Below, piece after piece: positions 34,112 through 42,519 of a DNA stretch of 64,000 bases. Location of the stretch: contig JBEVXH010000002.1 of the NCBI GenBank assembly GCA_040506195.1, positions 558,001 to 622,000 on the forward strand, in the 5' to 3' direction. Made by a program: the position numbers and the translations under genes. The notes beneath the pieces are model-generated. The model had not been told where the DNA came from and searched no databases. It saw only the letters and a list, made by a program, of their open reading frames with translations. Positions within the stretch are counted from its first letter, which is position 1. Each line of letters opens with the position of its first letter. Source of the stretch: Thiodiazotropha sp040506195 (GTDB lineage: Bacteria > Pseudomonadota > Gammaproteobacteria > Chromatiales > Chromatiaceae).

Positions 34112-35524
34112 CTAATTGACACCCCAGGCCTGGGTCTTCCGCTCCAGCGTCTTGCGCGAGACACCCAGCACACGGGCCGCCGCGGATTTGTTTCCGCCTT
34201 CCAGATCGAGGACCTTGAGAATGTGTTGCTTCTCAATCGCCTCGAGCAGCATTGTCTTACTCGGATCGAATGGTGTTGCCTGACTCCCCGCAGTATCTGA
34301 ACCCATCAGGCATAGACTGGGGGATTTGTTGAGCAACAGGCACCGCTCGATCACATTCTTCAGTTCACGCACATTGCCTGGCCAGTCATAATCCAGCAAT
34401 CTGACCAGCTCGCCCTCCCCCAGTTGCGGTGGCGCTATCCCCAGTTCCGCCGACAGAATCTCGACAAAGTGCTGCACCAGTAGAGGGATGTCCTCTTTAC
34501 GTTCACGCAGTGCCGGGATGCGTAGTGAGAGTACGTTCAAGCGATAGTAGAGATCTTCCCGGAACTCACCATTGCGCACTTCCTGTTCAAGATCACGATT
34601 GCTGGCGGCAATAATGCGCACGTCCACCGGCACTTCACGATTGGAACCGACAGGACGGATGGTCCGCTCCTCCAACGCACGCAGCAGATGGGCCTGCATG
34701 CTGAGCGGCATCTCTCCAATCTCATCGAGAAACAGGGTACCGCCGTTGGCGTAGGTGAAGAGCCCGTCACGGGAGAGATGGGCGCCCGTAAAAGCGCCTT
34801 TGACATGACCAAAGAGTTCGCTTTCCAGCAACTCCGCGGTCATGGCGCCGCAATTGACCGGCACAAAGCTGCCCGATCTTCTGCTCATTTCATGTATCGC
34901 CCGGGCTGCGAGCTCTTTACCGGTACCCGATTCACCTTCGATAAGCACCGTGGAAGGCATCGGCGCGACCCGCTTTATCACTTCGCACAGGGACTGCATC
35001 TGATGGCTCTTTCCCACCATGCCGGCACTATCGTAGATCTGCTCAACCTGGCGGCGCAGCACGAAGTTTTCACGCTGCATCTTTTGCCGTTCAAGATAGC
35101 GCTCCACCGCGGCGACCATCTGCTCCATACGAAAGGGTTTGAGGATAAAGTCCTCTGCGCCGGCACGCAGTGCCGCTATCGCCGTCTCCATATCCGCATG
35201 GGCGGTCATGAAGATCACGCCGGTGACACCGTCCTGCGCACGCAACTCTTTCACCCATTCGACCCCACCGATCCGACCCGGAAGCCGGATATCGGTAATG
35301 ATCAGATCGAAATGGCAGTGTCGCCTCAACTCCTCGGCGGTCGCCACATCCTCGGCCGTTTCAACCAGCCCGAAATACTTGCGCAGTCCCTTCTGGAGAA
35401 AGCTGCGTATTCCCGGCTCGTCATCCACGATGAGTACGGATGCCATGCGTACGGGGGCGCCGTCCTTGATCCTGTCCGGTTTGCCCTCAATCCTCTCCGC
35501 AAGTTCTTCTGCATTGATATTCAT
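34112..35524 (-). CDS. NtrC-family sigma-54 response regulator
   Basis: The 470-residue protein has a receiver (acidic pair D34/D35, phosphorylation site D78), an AAA+ activator domain with GESGTGKE (197-204) and the sigma-54 contact GAFTGA (243-248), and a Fis-type HTH at the C-terminus (NKSAAARVLGVSRKTL). It is paired with the kinase downstream and divergent from the tup-mob-moeA operon, which carries a sigma-54 promoter. That operon is the likeliest target, and the formate dehydrogenase promoter is a second candidate. Confidence 0.93.
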   Translation of the reverse strand: MNINAEELAERIEGKPDRIKDGAPVRMASVLIVDDEPGIRSFLQKGLRKYFGLVETAEDVATAEELRRHCHFDLIITDIRLPGRIGGVEWVKELRAQDGVTGVIFMTAHADMETAIAALRAGAEDFILKPFRMEQMVAAVERYLERQKMQRENFVLRRQVEQIYDSAGMVGKSHQMQSLCEVIKRVAPMPSTVLIEGESGTGKELAARAIHEMSRRSGSFVPVNCGAMTAELLESELFGHVKGAFTGAHLSRDGLFTYANGGTLFLDEIGEMPLSMQAHLLRALEERTIRPVGSNREVPVDVRIIAASNRDLEQEVRNGEFREDLYYRLNVLSLRIPALRERKEDIPLLVQHFVEILSAELGIAPPQLGEGELVRLLDYDWPGNVRELKNVIERCLLLNKSPSLCLMGSDTAGSQATPFDPSKTMLLEAIEKQHILKVLDLEGGNKSAAARVLGVSRKTLERKTQAWGVN

Positions 35525-35845
35525 TGTGTTGTTCCAGTCTTCAAGCTACTCATTACCTGAATCCCATACCACACGATCAGGTTGATTATGGGTCAAAATG
35601 ACTAAACCCTGTATCGCCGGTTTGCGACCATTTGTCTCACAATCGGCACACGATCGCTTGATGGAAGTCTGATCGATGGCCTATGAGCGCCCGTTTATTC
35701 ATTTCATTTCCGCTTACACTCACATAGTAGACAAAAGAAATCCACTGGCTACTGTATCTGTCCACGCTGCCCGGCAATGCCTAATTGTGGCACTTCTTTT
35801 GCAGACGATAGATAGGATAGAATAACAACCAGAGGCATATTACCT
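35525..35845. other. divergent control region between the regulator and tupA
   Basis: It contains the sigma-54 promoter at 35788-35803 near the right end. Farther left are CACACGATC repeated near 35573 and 35649 and a short palindrome TTGTCTCACAA near 35633. These might be activator sites; none matches the palindrome at 10434-10469. Confidence 0.4.
35788..35803 (+). promoter_or_regulatory. sigma-54 promoter of the tupABC-mobAB-moeA operon
   Basis: TGGCACTTCTTTTGCA matches the -24/-12 consensus (TGGCAC-N5-TTGCA) without mismatch. Transcription would start near 35815, about 30 bases before tupA. Confidence 0.85.
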
Positions 35846-36706
35846 ATGTTTAATCGCCTAATTCGCATCAGCATGCGCTTACTCATTGTTTCCATTTTGC
35901 TAACTGGTGGTAACAGTGTTGCGGAAAGTGTTCAAAAACAGACCGTTCGATTGGCAACCACAACCAGTACAGACAATTCCGGTCTGCTTGCAGATATCCT
36001 GCCAACATTCACCGAAGCGACTGGTTACCCTGTGCACGTGATTGCCGTCGGAACGGGTAAGGCATTACGCATGGGGAGGGACGGCGACGTCGATCTGGTC
36101 TTGGTGCACGCCCGTGCGGCAGAAGATAAATTTGTCAATGAGGGTCATGGCGTCAAACGCTATGGCGTCATGTATAACGATTTCATTCTGGCAGGTCCCG
36201 CTGATGATCATGCCGGCATCAGCCAGGCAAAGGATGTCATTACCGCACTAAGGAGTATTGCCGGGCATGAGGCAAGCTTCATCTCCCGCGGCGATGATTC
36301 AGGCACCCATAAGAAGGAGCTTGGATTGTGGAAAAAGAGCCATATAAAACCTGCCGGAGAGTGGTATCTCGAAGTGGGCCAGGGAATGGGCAAAGTACTG
36401 CAAATCGCTTCTGAAATGGATGCCTATACCCTGACCGACAGGGGTACGTGGCTGGCCTATCAGGCCAAGTCACCGCTGAAGATCGTCTTTGAGAACGATC
36501 CCCTGTTGTTCAACCCCTACGGCATCATTGCGGTCAATCCCAAGCGTTACCCGGATATCAACCATGACGGCGCCAATGCCTTGATTAAATGGTTGATATC
36601 ACCTGACGGCCAAGGGCGTATCGGCAATTTCCGGATCGGTAAGAATCAGCTCTTTACCCCATCCGCGGATGCCGGCGAGTTCGCTTCTTTCGATCAACCA
36701 CGTTGA
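35846..36706 (+). CDS. tupA: tungstate ABC transporter, substrate-binding protein
   Basis: The 286-residue protein has a signal peptide (about 1-26) and the TupA hallmark ATTTSTDNSGLL shortly after it. VGTGKALRMGRDGDVDLVLVH and SRGDDSGTHKKE further support tungstate- or molybdate-type binding. It captures oxyanion in the periplasm for TupBC. The motif pattern favours tungstate over molybdate (ModA lacks TTTS), but specificity needs measurement. Confidence 0.9.
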   Translation: MFNRLIRISMRLLIVSILLTGGNSVAESVQKQTVRLATTTSTDNSGLLADILPTFTEATGYPVHVIAVGTGKALRMGRDGDVDLVLVHARAAEDKFVNEGHGVKRYGVMYNDFILAGPADDHAGISQAKDVITALRSIAGHEASFISRGDDSGTHKKELGLWKKSHIKPAGEWYLEVGQGMGKVLQIASEMDAYTLTDRGTWLAYQAKSPLKIVFENDPLLFNPYGIIAVNPKRYPDINHDGANALIKWLISPDGQGRIGNFRIGKNQLFTPSADAGEFASFDQPR

Positions 36707-37407
36707 TGGAATCACTGGGTGACACCACTATAGCGGCGCTAAACCTCCTGGTCAGCGGTAACCGGGAGTTGTGGGAGATTATCGCCATTTCATTTCGCGT
36801 CTCCGGGATCGCCATCCTGGTTGCGACACCACCGGCGTTGCTGGCGGCTTTTCTGTTGACCTATAAGCGCTTTCCCGGGCGTCGTCTCCTGATATCGTTT
36901 AACTCCACATTCCTCTCCGTCCCGGCCGTGGTGGTCGGCCTGACCTTTTTTATCCTGCTCTCCAGGCAGGGTCCGTTGGGGGAATGGAAACTGCTGTTCA
37001 CCCAAACGGCGATGGTGCTGGGGCAGATCGCGCTCGCCTTCCCGATTCTGGTGGCGATGGGGCATTCAGCTCTACAGGCCTCCGACATTCGCGCCTGGGA
37101 GACGGCCCGCACACTGGGCGCCACACCGATCCGCGCATTGATCACGATCATGCGCGAAGCGCGCTTCGGACTCATGGCGGCGCTGCTGGCCGCCTTCGGC
37201 CGCATCATCGCCGAAGTCGGCGCGTCGATGATGCTCGGTGGCAACATTCTGCACTATACGCGTAATATACCCACCGCCATCGCCCTGGAATCGAGCAAGG
37301 GTGAGTTTGCCCAGGGAATCGCCCTGGGCCTGGTACTGCTGACTCTCGCATTCTCACTCAACGCCCTGCTGCAACACATTCAGGGCAAGGGGCATCCCGT
37401 AACATGA
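36706..37407 (+). CDS. tupB: tungstate ABC transporter, permease
   Basis: The start is ATG at 36706, overlapping the tupA stop by one base (TGATG). The 233-residue protein has about five or six membrane segments and the permease EAA-type loop (ARTLGATPIRALITIM). It forms the channel with TupC. Confidence 0.9.
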   Translation: MESLGDTTIAALNLLVSGNRELWEIIAISFRVSGIAILVATPPALLAAFLLTYKRFPGRRLLISFNSTFLSVPAVVVGLTFFILLSRQGPLGEWKLLFTQTAMVLGQIALAFPILVAMGHSALQASDIRAWETARTLGATPIRALITIMREARFGLMAALLAAFGRIIAEVGASMMLGGNILHYTRNIPTAIALESSKGEFAQGIALGLVLLTLAFSLNALLQHIQGKGHPVT

Positions 37408-38126
37408 GCGAGCCGGTCATACTCAATGTGTCCACATTGGACAAGCGCTTCGGCAGAAGAGCGGTGCTGAACGGGATCGAACTGACACTGCATGCGGGAG
37501 AGTGCACGCTGTTGAGCGGCGGTAACGGCGCCGGCAAAACCACTTTGCTGCGCATCCTTTCAGGCCTGGAAAAACCGGACAGCAGCCAGATAACCATCGC
37601 TTCGAATACATCCGGAACCTGGCGTCATTGCCGTCGGGAGTTGCATAAACAGGTTCTCTATCTGCACCAGCAACCCTATATGTTCGACGGCTCGGTCAGT
37701 TACAATCTTGGCTATGCCCTGCCCACGGACTTGGACAAACATTCACGCAGGGAGATGATTGACAGTGCCATCGACTGGGCCGGACTTAACCACCTGACCG
37801 ACACACCTGCCAAGTCGCTTTCGGGGGGCGAACGGCAACGGGTCTCACTGGCAAGAGCCTGGCTGAGAAATCCCAGAATTCTGCTTTTGGACGAACCGAC
37901 AGCCAATCTGGATCAGGAGGCCAGAGAACGTACCCTGGTTCTGCTTAAATCCTTCAAAGAGCAGGGTATTGCCCTGTTACTCGCGAGCCACGATCCACTA
38001 CACTTCTCTTCATTGATAGATCGGCAACTCCACCTCTACGAAGGACGTTTGGTGATGATTGAGGATAGCAAGTTGATGTCAATACCATCTTCGCAAACGG
38101 ACAACGGCCTCAGGAGTACAGCATGA
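37404..38126 (+). CDS. tupC: tungstate ABC transporter, ATP-binding protein
   Basis: The 240-residue ATPase has Walker A GGNGAGKTT, signature LSGGERQRVSLA and Walker B ILLLDEPTANLD. It overlaps tupB and mobA by four bases each. It powers TupAB uptake. Confidence 0.92.
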   Translation: MSEPVILNVSTLDKRFGRRAVLNGIELTLHAGECTLLSGGNGAGKTTLLRILSGLEKPDSSQITIASNTSGTWRHCRRELHKQVLYLHQQPYMFDGSVSYNLGYALPTDLDKHSRREMIDSAIDWAGLNHLTDTPAKSLSGGERQRVSLARAWLRNPRILLLDEPTANLDQEARERTLVLLKSFKEQGIALLLASHDPLHFSSLIDRQLHLYEGRLVMIEDSKLMSIPSSQTDNGLRSTA

Positions 38127-38716
38127 ACACGCCTCCGGCGGTCACCGCCGTTATCCTCGCCGGCGGGCGCGGCCGGCGTATGGGCGGCGAGGACAAGGGT
38201 TTGATCGAACTGAACGGCAGGCCCCTGGTGCAGCATGTAATCTCCGCGATACAACCCCAGGTGGCGGCTATCCTGATCAATGCCAACCGCAATCAGGAAC
38301 ATTATGCAGCACTCGGGTATCCGGTGATCGCCGACTCATTGCTCGACTACCAGGGTCCTCTGGCCGGCTTTATCGCCGCCATGCAAGCCGTAGCGACTGA
38401 GGATATGCTCACCCTCCCCTGCGATGGGCCACTGGTGCCGCCCGACCTGGTGGAGCGTCTTTACGAGGCACGCCGGTCAGCCGGCGCGGATATCGCCGTG
38501 GCCCATGACGGCGACCGGCTGCAACCGGTCTACGCCTTGATTCCCAAGCGATTGGCCGACAGCCTGCAGCGCTATCTGGACCGGGGTGATCGTAAGATCG
38601 ACCTCTGGTACAAAGAGCACCGGGTCACCCATGCCGACTTTTCAGATATTCCCCGTACCTTCATCAACGTCAACACCCTCCAGGAGCGGGACAACCTCCA
38701 GGGGAGCGCGGCATGA
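38123..38716 (+). CDS. mobA: molybdenum cofactor guanylyltransferase MobA
   Basis: The 197-residue enzyme attaches GMP to the Mo/W pterin cofactor. The GTP loop LAGGRGRRMGGEDKGL and the PCDGPLVP motif are clear. It makes the bis-MGD form required by both molybdoenzymes in this window. Coupled by ATGA overlaps on both sides. Confidence 0.93.
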   Translation: MNTPPAVTAVILAGGRGRRMGGEDKGLIELNGRPLVQHVISAIQPQVAAILINANRNQEHYAALGYPVIADSLLDYQGPLAGFIAAMQAVATEDMLTLPCDGPLVPPDLVERLYEARRSAGADIAVAHDGDRLQPVYALIPKRLADSLQRYLDRGDRKIDLWYKEHRVTHADFSDIPRTFINVNTLQERDNLQGSAA

Positions 38717-39294
38717 TCGACTTCCCCATCCCATTATTGGGATTCAGCGCCTTCAGCGGCACCGGCAAGACCACCCTGCTGACCCGGCTGCTGCCGATCC
38801 TGAAACGACAGGGCCTGCGTATCGCAGTGGCCAAACACGCCAGCCACCTGTTCGAGATAGATCATCCCAGAAAGGACAGTTATGAACTGCGCAAGGCGGG
38901 GGCCAGCCAGATGCTGGTGAGTGCTCGTGGACGCATGGCCCTGATTTCGGAATCCGACACCAAGCTGCCGGAACCCGGATTGAGGCAGATGCTCGACTAT
39001 CTCGATACCACCCATCTGGACCTGGTGCTGGTGGAGGGATTCAAGAACGAGGCGATCTACAAAATAGAGCTGCACCGTCCCGCCCTGGGCAAACCCCTTT
39101 TATGTCATACTGATCCCTATATCATCGCGGTCGCAACCGATGAAGCAATTCCCGGCGTTCCGCACTGCCTGCCGATACTGAACCTCAATGATCCGCAGGA
39201 GATAGTCGGGTTCATTCGCCAATATATGTATCGATACGGAGAGAACGGATTAAATGACCAGCCAAGCCATCGGCTCCAGCGTCAGCTGTGCTGA
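38713..39294 (+). CDS. mobB: MobB, molybdopterin-guanine dinucleotide adapter
   Basis: The 193-residue GTP-binding protein has the P-loop GFSAFSGTGKTTL, then AVAKHASH and LVLVEGFKNEAIYKIELHR, which are MobB signatures. The last 14 codons overlap the start of moeA in another frame. Confidence 0.92.
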   Translation: MIDFPIPLLGFSAFSGTGKTTLLTRLLPILKRQGLRIAVAKHASHLFEIDHPRKDSYELRKAGASQMLVSARGRMALISESDTKLPEPGLRQMLDYLDTTHLDLVLVEGFKNEAIYKIELHRPALGKPLLCHTDPYIIAVATDEAIPGVPHCLPILNLNDPQEIVGFIRQYMYRYGENGLNDQPSHRLQRQLC

Positions 39295-40525
39295 CCCGGA
39301 GGCACCCTCAACACTCACCGTGGCGGCAGCCCGTGAGGCGATCCTCGCAAATATCACACCGATCGAAACCAGCTTACGCCTGCCCCTGCGCGACGCCCTG
39401 AATGCTGTGCTTGCTCAAGAGGTCGTCTCGCCATTCGATGTACCCAGCCACACCAACTCGGCCATGGACGGTTTTGCCATGTCGGGCAGCGATCTGCCGC
39501 AACAGGAGTATCGGGACTTCAAACTGATCGGTACCGCAGTCGCAGGTGCGCCGTTCAATCAATCCTGCGGCAAGGGCGAGTGTGTCCGCATTATGACCGG
39601 CGCACCCATGCCGGAAGGCACCGACACTGTTGTGATGCAGGAACAATCCCTGCTCATCAACGAGTCGCAAGTGCGTATCGCCCATGGTCAGCGCCCGGGG
39701 CAGAATGTCCGCCAGGCGGGTGAAGATATCGCTCAGGGCAGCGTGGTGCTCAATCCCGGCAGACGCCTGACCCCCGCCGATCTGGGTATCCTCGCCTCCC
39801 TCGGTTTCGCTGAGATCAGCGTTCGCAGACGCCCGAGGGTGGCTTTCTTCTCCACCGGTGATGAACTGCGTTCCATCGGAGAGCCCCTGGGGACCGGCGA
39901 AGTCTATGACAGCAACCGCTACTCCCTCTACGGCATGCTGCAAAGAGCGGATGTGGAATTGCTCGACCTGGGGGTCGTCAAGGACGATCCCGATGCATTG
40001 AGAGAGGCATTTGACAGCGCTGACAAAGCCGCGGACATCGTCGTCACTTCCGGGGGTGTCTCGGTGGGCGAAGCGGACTATACCAAGGAGATCCTGCAAC
40101 AGCTCGGGGATATGCGTTTCTGGAAGATCGCCATGAAGCCCGGAAGACCCCTGGCATTCGGCAGACTGGGCAACAGCCACTTCTTCGGCCTGCCCGGCAA
40201 TCCCGTGGCGGTGATGGTCACCTTCTACCAGTTTGTCCTGCCCGCCCTGCACTATCTCGCCACCGGCACACCCTACCAACCCACCACCCTGCTGGCCGAA
40301 AGCGACCGCGACATACGCAAGCGGGCCGGCAGATTCGAATTTGTACGTGGGCTCCTGCAACAGCGGGAGGATGGCAGTTTCAGCGTCGATCCCGTAGGTC
40401 AACAGGGATCCGGTATCCTGACCTCGATGAGTCGGGGCAACTGCTTTATCCTGCTATCCGAGGATTGCGAAGGCGTGAAGGACGGCGATAAAGTGGTTGT
40501 TCAACCCTTCAGCGCCCTGATGTAA
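39254..40525 (+). CDS. moeA: molybdopterin molybdenumtransferase MoeA
   Basis: The 423-residue protein inserts metal into adenylylated molybdopterin. It shows FDVPSHTNSAMDGFA, RIMTGAPMPEGTDTVVMQE, STGDEL, SNRYSL, TSGGVSVGEADYT and the GLPGNPVAVMVTF motif. The start at 39254 overlaps mobB by 41 bases; the first 20 residues are not conserved. Last gene of the tup operon. Confidence 0.94.
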   Translation: MTSQAIGSSVSCADPEAPSTLTVAAAREAILANITPIETSLRLPLRDALNAVLAQEVVSPFDVPSHTNSAMDGFAMSGSDLPQQEYRDFKLIGTAVAGAPFNQSCGKGECVRIMTGAPMPEGTDTVVMQEQSLLINESQVRIAHGQRPGQNVRQAGEDIAQGSVVLNPGRRLTPADLGILASLGFAEISVRRRPRVAFFSTGDELRSIGEPLGTGEVYDSNRYSLYGMLQRADVELLDLGVVKDDPDALREAFDSADKAADIVVTSGGVSVGEADYTKEILQQLGDMRFWKIAMKPGRPLAFGRLGNSHFFGLPGNPVAVMVTFYQFVLPALHYLATGTPYQPTTLLAESDRDIRKRAGRFEFVRGLLQQREDGSFSVDPVGQQGSGILTSMSRGNCFILLSEDCEGVKDGDKVVVQPFSALM

Positions 40526-40563
40526 TTCGATACCAGGGCCTGATAACGCACAAACGATAGGTC

Positions 40564-41004
40564 CTAGCCTTTTTCAAACCGGTCTACCAGGCGCTCCAGC
40601 ATCTCCCAATCCTCATCGGAGAGTCTGCCCTCCATAGCGGCGCGTTCGATCCTGAGAATAACCTTTTTGGTTTTCGCCGGAAGACTCTGTTGCACCCGAC
40701 CGGCTTTCAACAGCAGCGCCTGAAGCGTTTCACTGTCTGTCTCGGCCACCCGATCACGATGACCGGTGTAGTGATGATCTGGATAATCCCGGGAGGAATG
40801 TTGCAGATCCATGTAGCCGTCCGCCAGATCAAGATTCCTCTCGATCCGCCTCGCCACTTCGTCACCCATATTGCGCCGGTCTGTGACCAGTTGACTGACA
40901 TGGGCAGGGGCCAGACCCACCCGATCCGCAAACTCCCTCTGGGAGCCGAAACGGTCTATCTGTGCCAGCAGATTCGACTTCCGTATTGTCCTGATGTTGA
41001 CCAT
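40564..41004 (-). CDS. XRE-family HTH regulator
   Basis: ATG at 41004 gives 146 residues. The HTH lies at about residues 18-50 (REFADRVGLAPAHVSQLV). The C-terminal half is acidic and helical. It faces the YdaS-like gene across three palindromic operators, as in a phage repressor/Cro pair. The longer start at 41046 would overlap the operators and is unlikely. Confidence 0.8.
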   Translation of the reverse strand: MVNIRTIRKSNLLAQIDRFGSQREFADRVGLAPAHVSQLVTDRRNMGDEVARRIERNLDLADGYMDLQHSSRDYPDHHYTGHRDRVAETDSETLQALLLKAGRVQQSLPAKTKKVILRIERAAMEGRLSDEDWEMLERLVDRFEKG

Positions 41005-41013
41005 CTTTTGATC

Positions 41014-41072
41014 ATAGCAATTTGCTATAGCCATAGCCATGAGCAACTTGCTAAATTTTTAGCATGGTGCTA
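41014..41072. promoter_or_regulatory. three palindromic operators between divergent HTH genes
   Basis: O1 is ATAGCAATTTGCTAT (41014-41028), a perfect 15-bp palindrome. O2 is GAGCAACTTGCTA (41041-41053) with an AGCAA/TTGCT core. O3 is TAGCATGGTGCTA (41060-41072). The centres are about 26 and 19 bp apart. They fill the whole gap between the two start codons at 41004 and 41087. Confidence 0.75.
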
Positions 41073-41086
41073 CCATCCAACCCAGC

Positions 41087-41293
41087 ATGGATATGAAGAC
41101 CTACATTGCCAAGGAAGGCCGCGACGCAGCCAGACGGTTGGCCTTTCTCTCCGGCACCAGCTATATCTACCTCACCCAGATCGCCTCCGGCTTTCGCAAA
41201 CCCAGCGGGCGTCTTACGCTACTCCTGGAACACCACTCCAAGGGCAAACTGACCCGACACGAACTGCGGCCGGATCTCTACCCGGAGGCCTAA
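41087..41293 (+). CDS. YdaS/Cro-like small HTH protein
   Basis: The 68-residue protein has an HTH (ARRLAFLSGTSYIYLTQIASG, residues 14-34) and ends in RHELRPDLYPEA, the usual ending of YdaS/Cro-like proteins. It probably binds the same operators as the divergent XRE protein. Confidence 0.75.
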   Translation: MDMKTYIAKEGRDAARRLAFLSGTSYIYLTQIASGFRKPSGRLTLLLEHHSKGKLTRHELRPDLYPEA

Positions 41294-41363
41294 GCGAAAC
41301 AGTCGCACAGCATCCGAAACCGGTTGATACAAAGCGGAAAAGTCGAATCATTGGAAGAACCTC

Positions 41364-41621
41364 ATGCTCAAGGGAAGAGAGAAGAAAACGGATTCACTCA
41401 GCGATGAACTGCGCCGCTACTGCGATGATCTCTCGGAGTTCAACCAACGCTGCGAAAGGCTCTGCGAGGCCCTTGCTGAAATAGCCACCCATCACGAATC
41501 GATCAGCAGCTACGCCGTTCGCGGCATGCGGCACAACGCCAGCTGGTTGAAATACCGGGTCAATGACTTCACCAATCGTCTGCACACCCTTTATGAAAGG
41601 GCGCTTGATGAGCGGAAATAG
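41364..41621 (+). CDS. small helical protein, unknown function
   Basis: The 85-residue, charged, all-helical protein is probably a coiled coil (LSDELRRYCDDLSEFNQRCE). No family was recognised. It follows the Cro-like gene by 70 bases and may be in its transcript. The AT-rich gap 41622-41781 is the likely tetR promoter. Confidence 0.5.
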   Translation: MLKGREKKTDSLSDELRRYCDDLSEFNQRCERLCEALAEIATHHESISSYAVRGMRHNASWLKYRVNDFTNRLHTLYERALDERK

Positions 41622-41781
41622 CCATCAAGAAAGCCGGGGCAGACAGTTATTTACTGAAGCGATGCTCCACAAAGTAAATAAAAACTTCATAACCACCCAA
41701 ATTTTCAACTTGATTTTCATATTATTTAGTTATATTTTGTATTTTATGTATAGCGTTTTCACTTTAAAAGCGGATTGACCC

Positions 41782-42519
41782 ATGAAAGTCAGTAAACAAG
41801 AGAAGGCATTGACCCGTACGCGGATTTTGCGCGCAGCCGTTGATGTGATCAGCGAAAAGGGCTTCAAATCAGCCTCCATGCGAGAAATCGCCCGCCGCGC
41901 CGAGGTGGGTGACGCTACCATCTACAACTACTTCCCGACCAAGGAGAGCCTTCTCTACGGCTACTGCGAGGAGAAACAGCGGGAGGTGGCCGAAGCGCTG
42001 AAAAAGATCGATGACTTCAACGAATATACCCTGCGCGAACAGCTGCAGCAGTTGACCGAGACCGAACTCGCCCTCTGGTTGCCGGACCGGGAGTTCCTCT
42101 CCGAGGTCTTCACATTGACCTTTTCCGCACCGGTTGCGGGCGCCGTCAATCTGGCAGAGACACGGCGTCTGTTCAATCGCATGGTGGAGGAGATGATCGA
42201 TGCCGCCATCGAAGTGGGTGAGATACCGGACCAGCCCTACCGGGAGCTGCTTGCCCCGCTCTATTGGGACTACTTCACCGGCGTGCTCGCCTTCTGGCTG
42301 AAGGATGATTCCGAGGGCTTCGCCAATACCACTCAGCTGGTCGACCGCAGCGTGGAGATGATCGCCATGGTGTTGCAGACGGCGCTGATCGGCAAGGCCC
42401 TCGACCTCTTCTCTTTCATGTTTCGCAGCCAGATCAGCCGCCATCTGGAGAAACTGGGTGACTATACCGCACCCTGGAAACAGGCCAAGCGGCGCTTTAT
42501 GGATGGCGATGATGGCTGA
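41782..42519 (+). CDS. TetR-family transcriptional regulator
   Basis: The 245-residue protein has an N-terminal TetR HTH (ILRAAVDVISEKGFKSASM, then AEVGDATIYNYFPTKESLLY, residues 14-55). The helical ligand domain includes a TetR_C-like part of the kind found next to ABC1/AarF genes. It overlaps the AarF-like gene and probably controls the four-gene cluster through 45140. Confidence 0.88.
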   Translation: MKVSKQEKALTRTRILRAAVDVISEKGFKSASMREIARRAEVGDATIYNYFPTKESLLYGYCEEKQREVAEALKKIDDFNEYTLREQLQQLTETELALWLPDREFLSEVFTLTFSAPVAGAVNLAETRRLFNRMVEEMIDAAIEVGEIPDQPYRELLAPLYWDYFTGVLAFWLKDDSEGFANTTQLVDRSVEMIAMVLQTALIGKALDLFSFMFRSQISRHLEKLGDYTAPWKQAKRRFMDGDDG

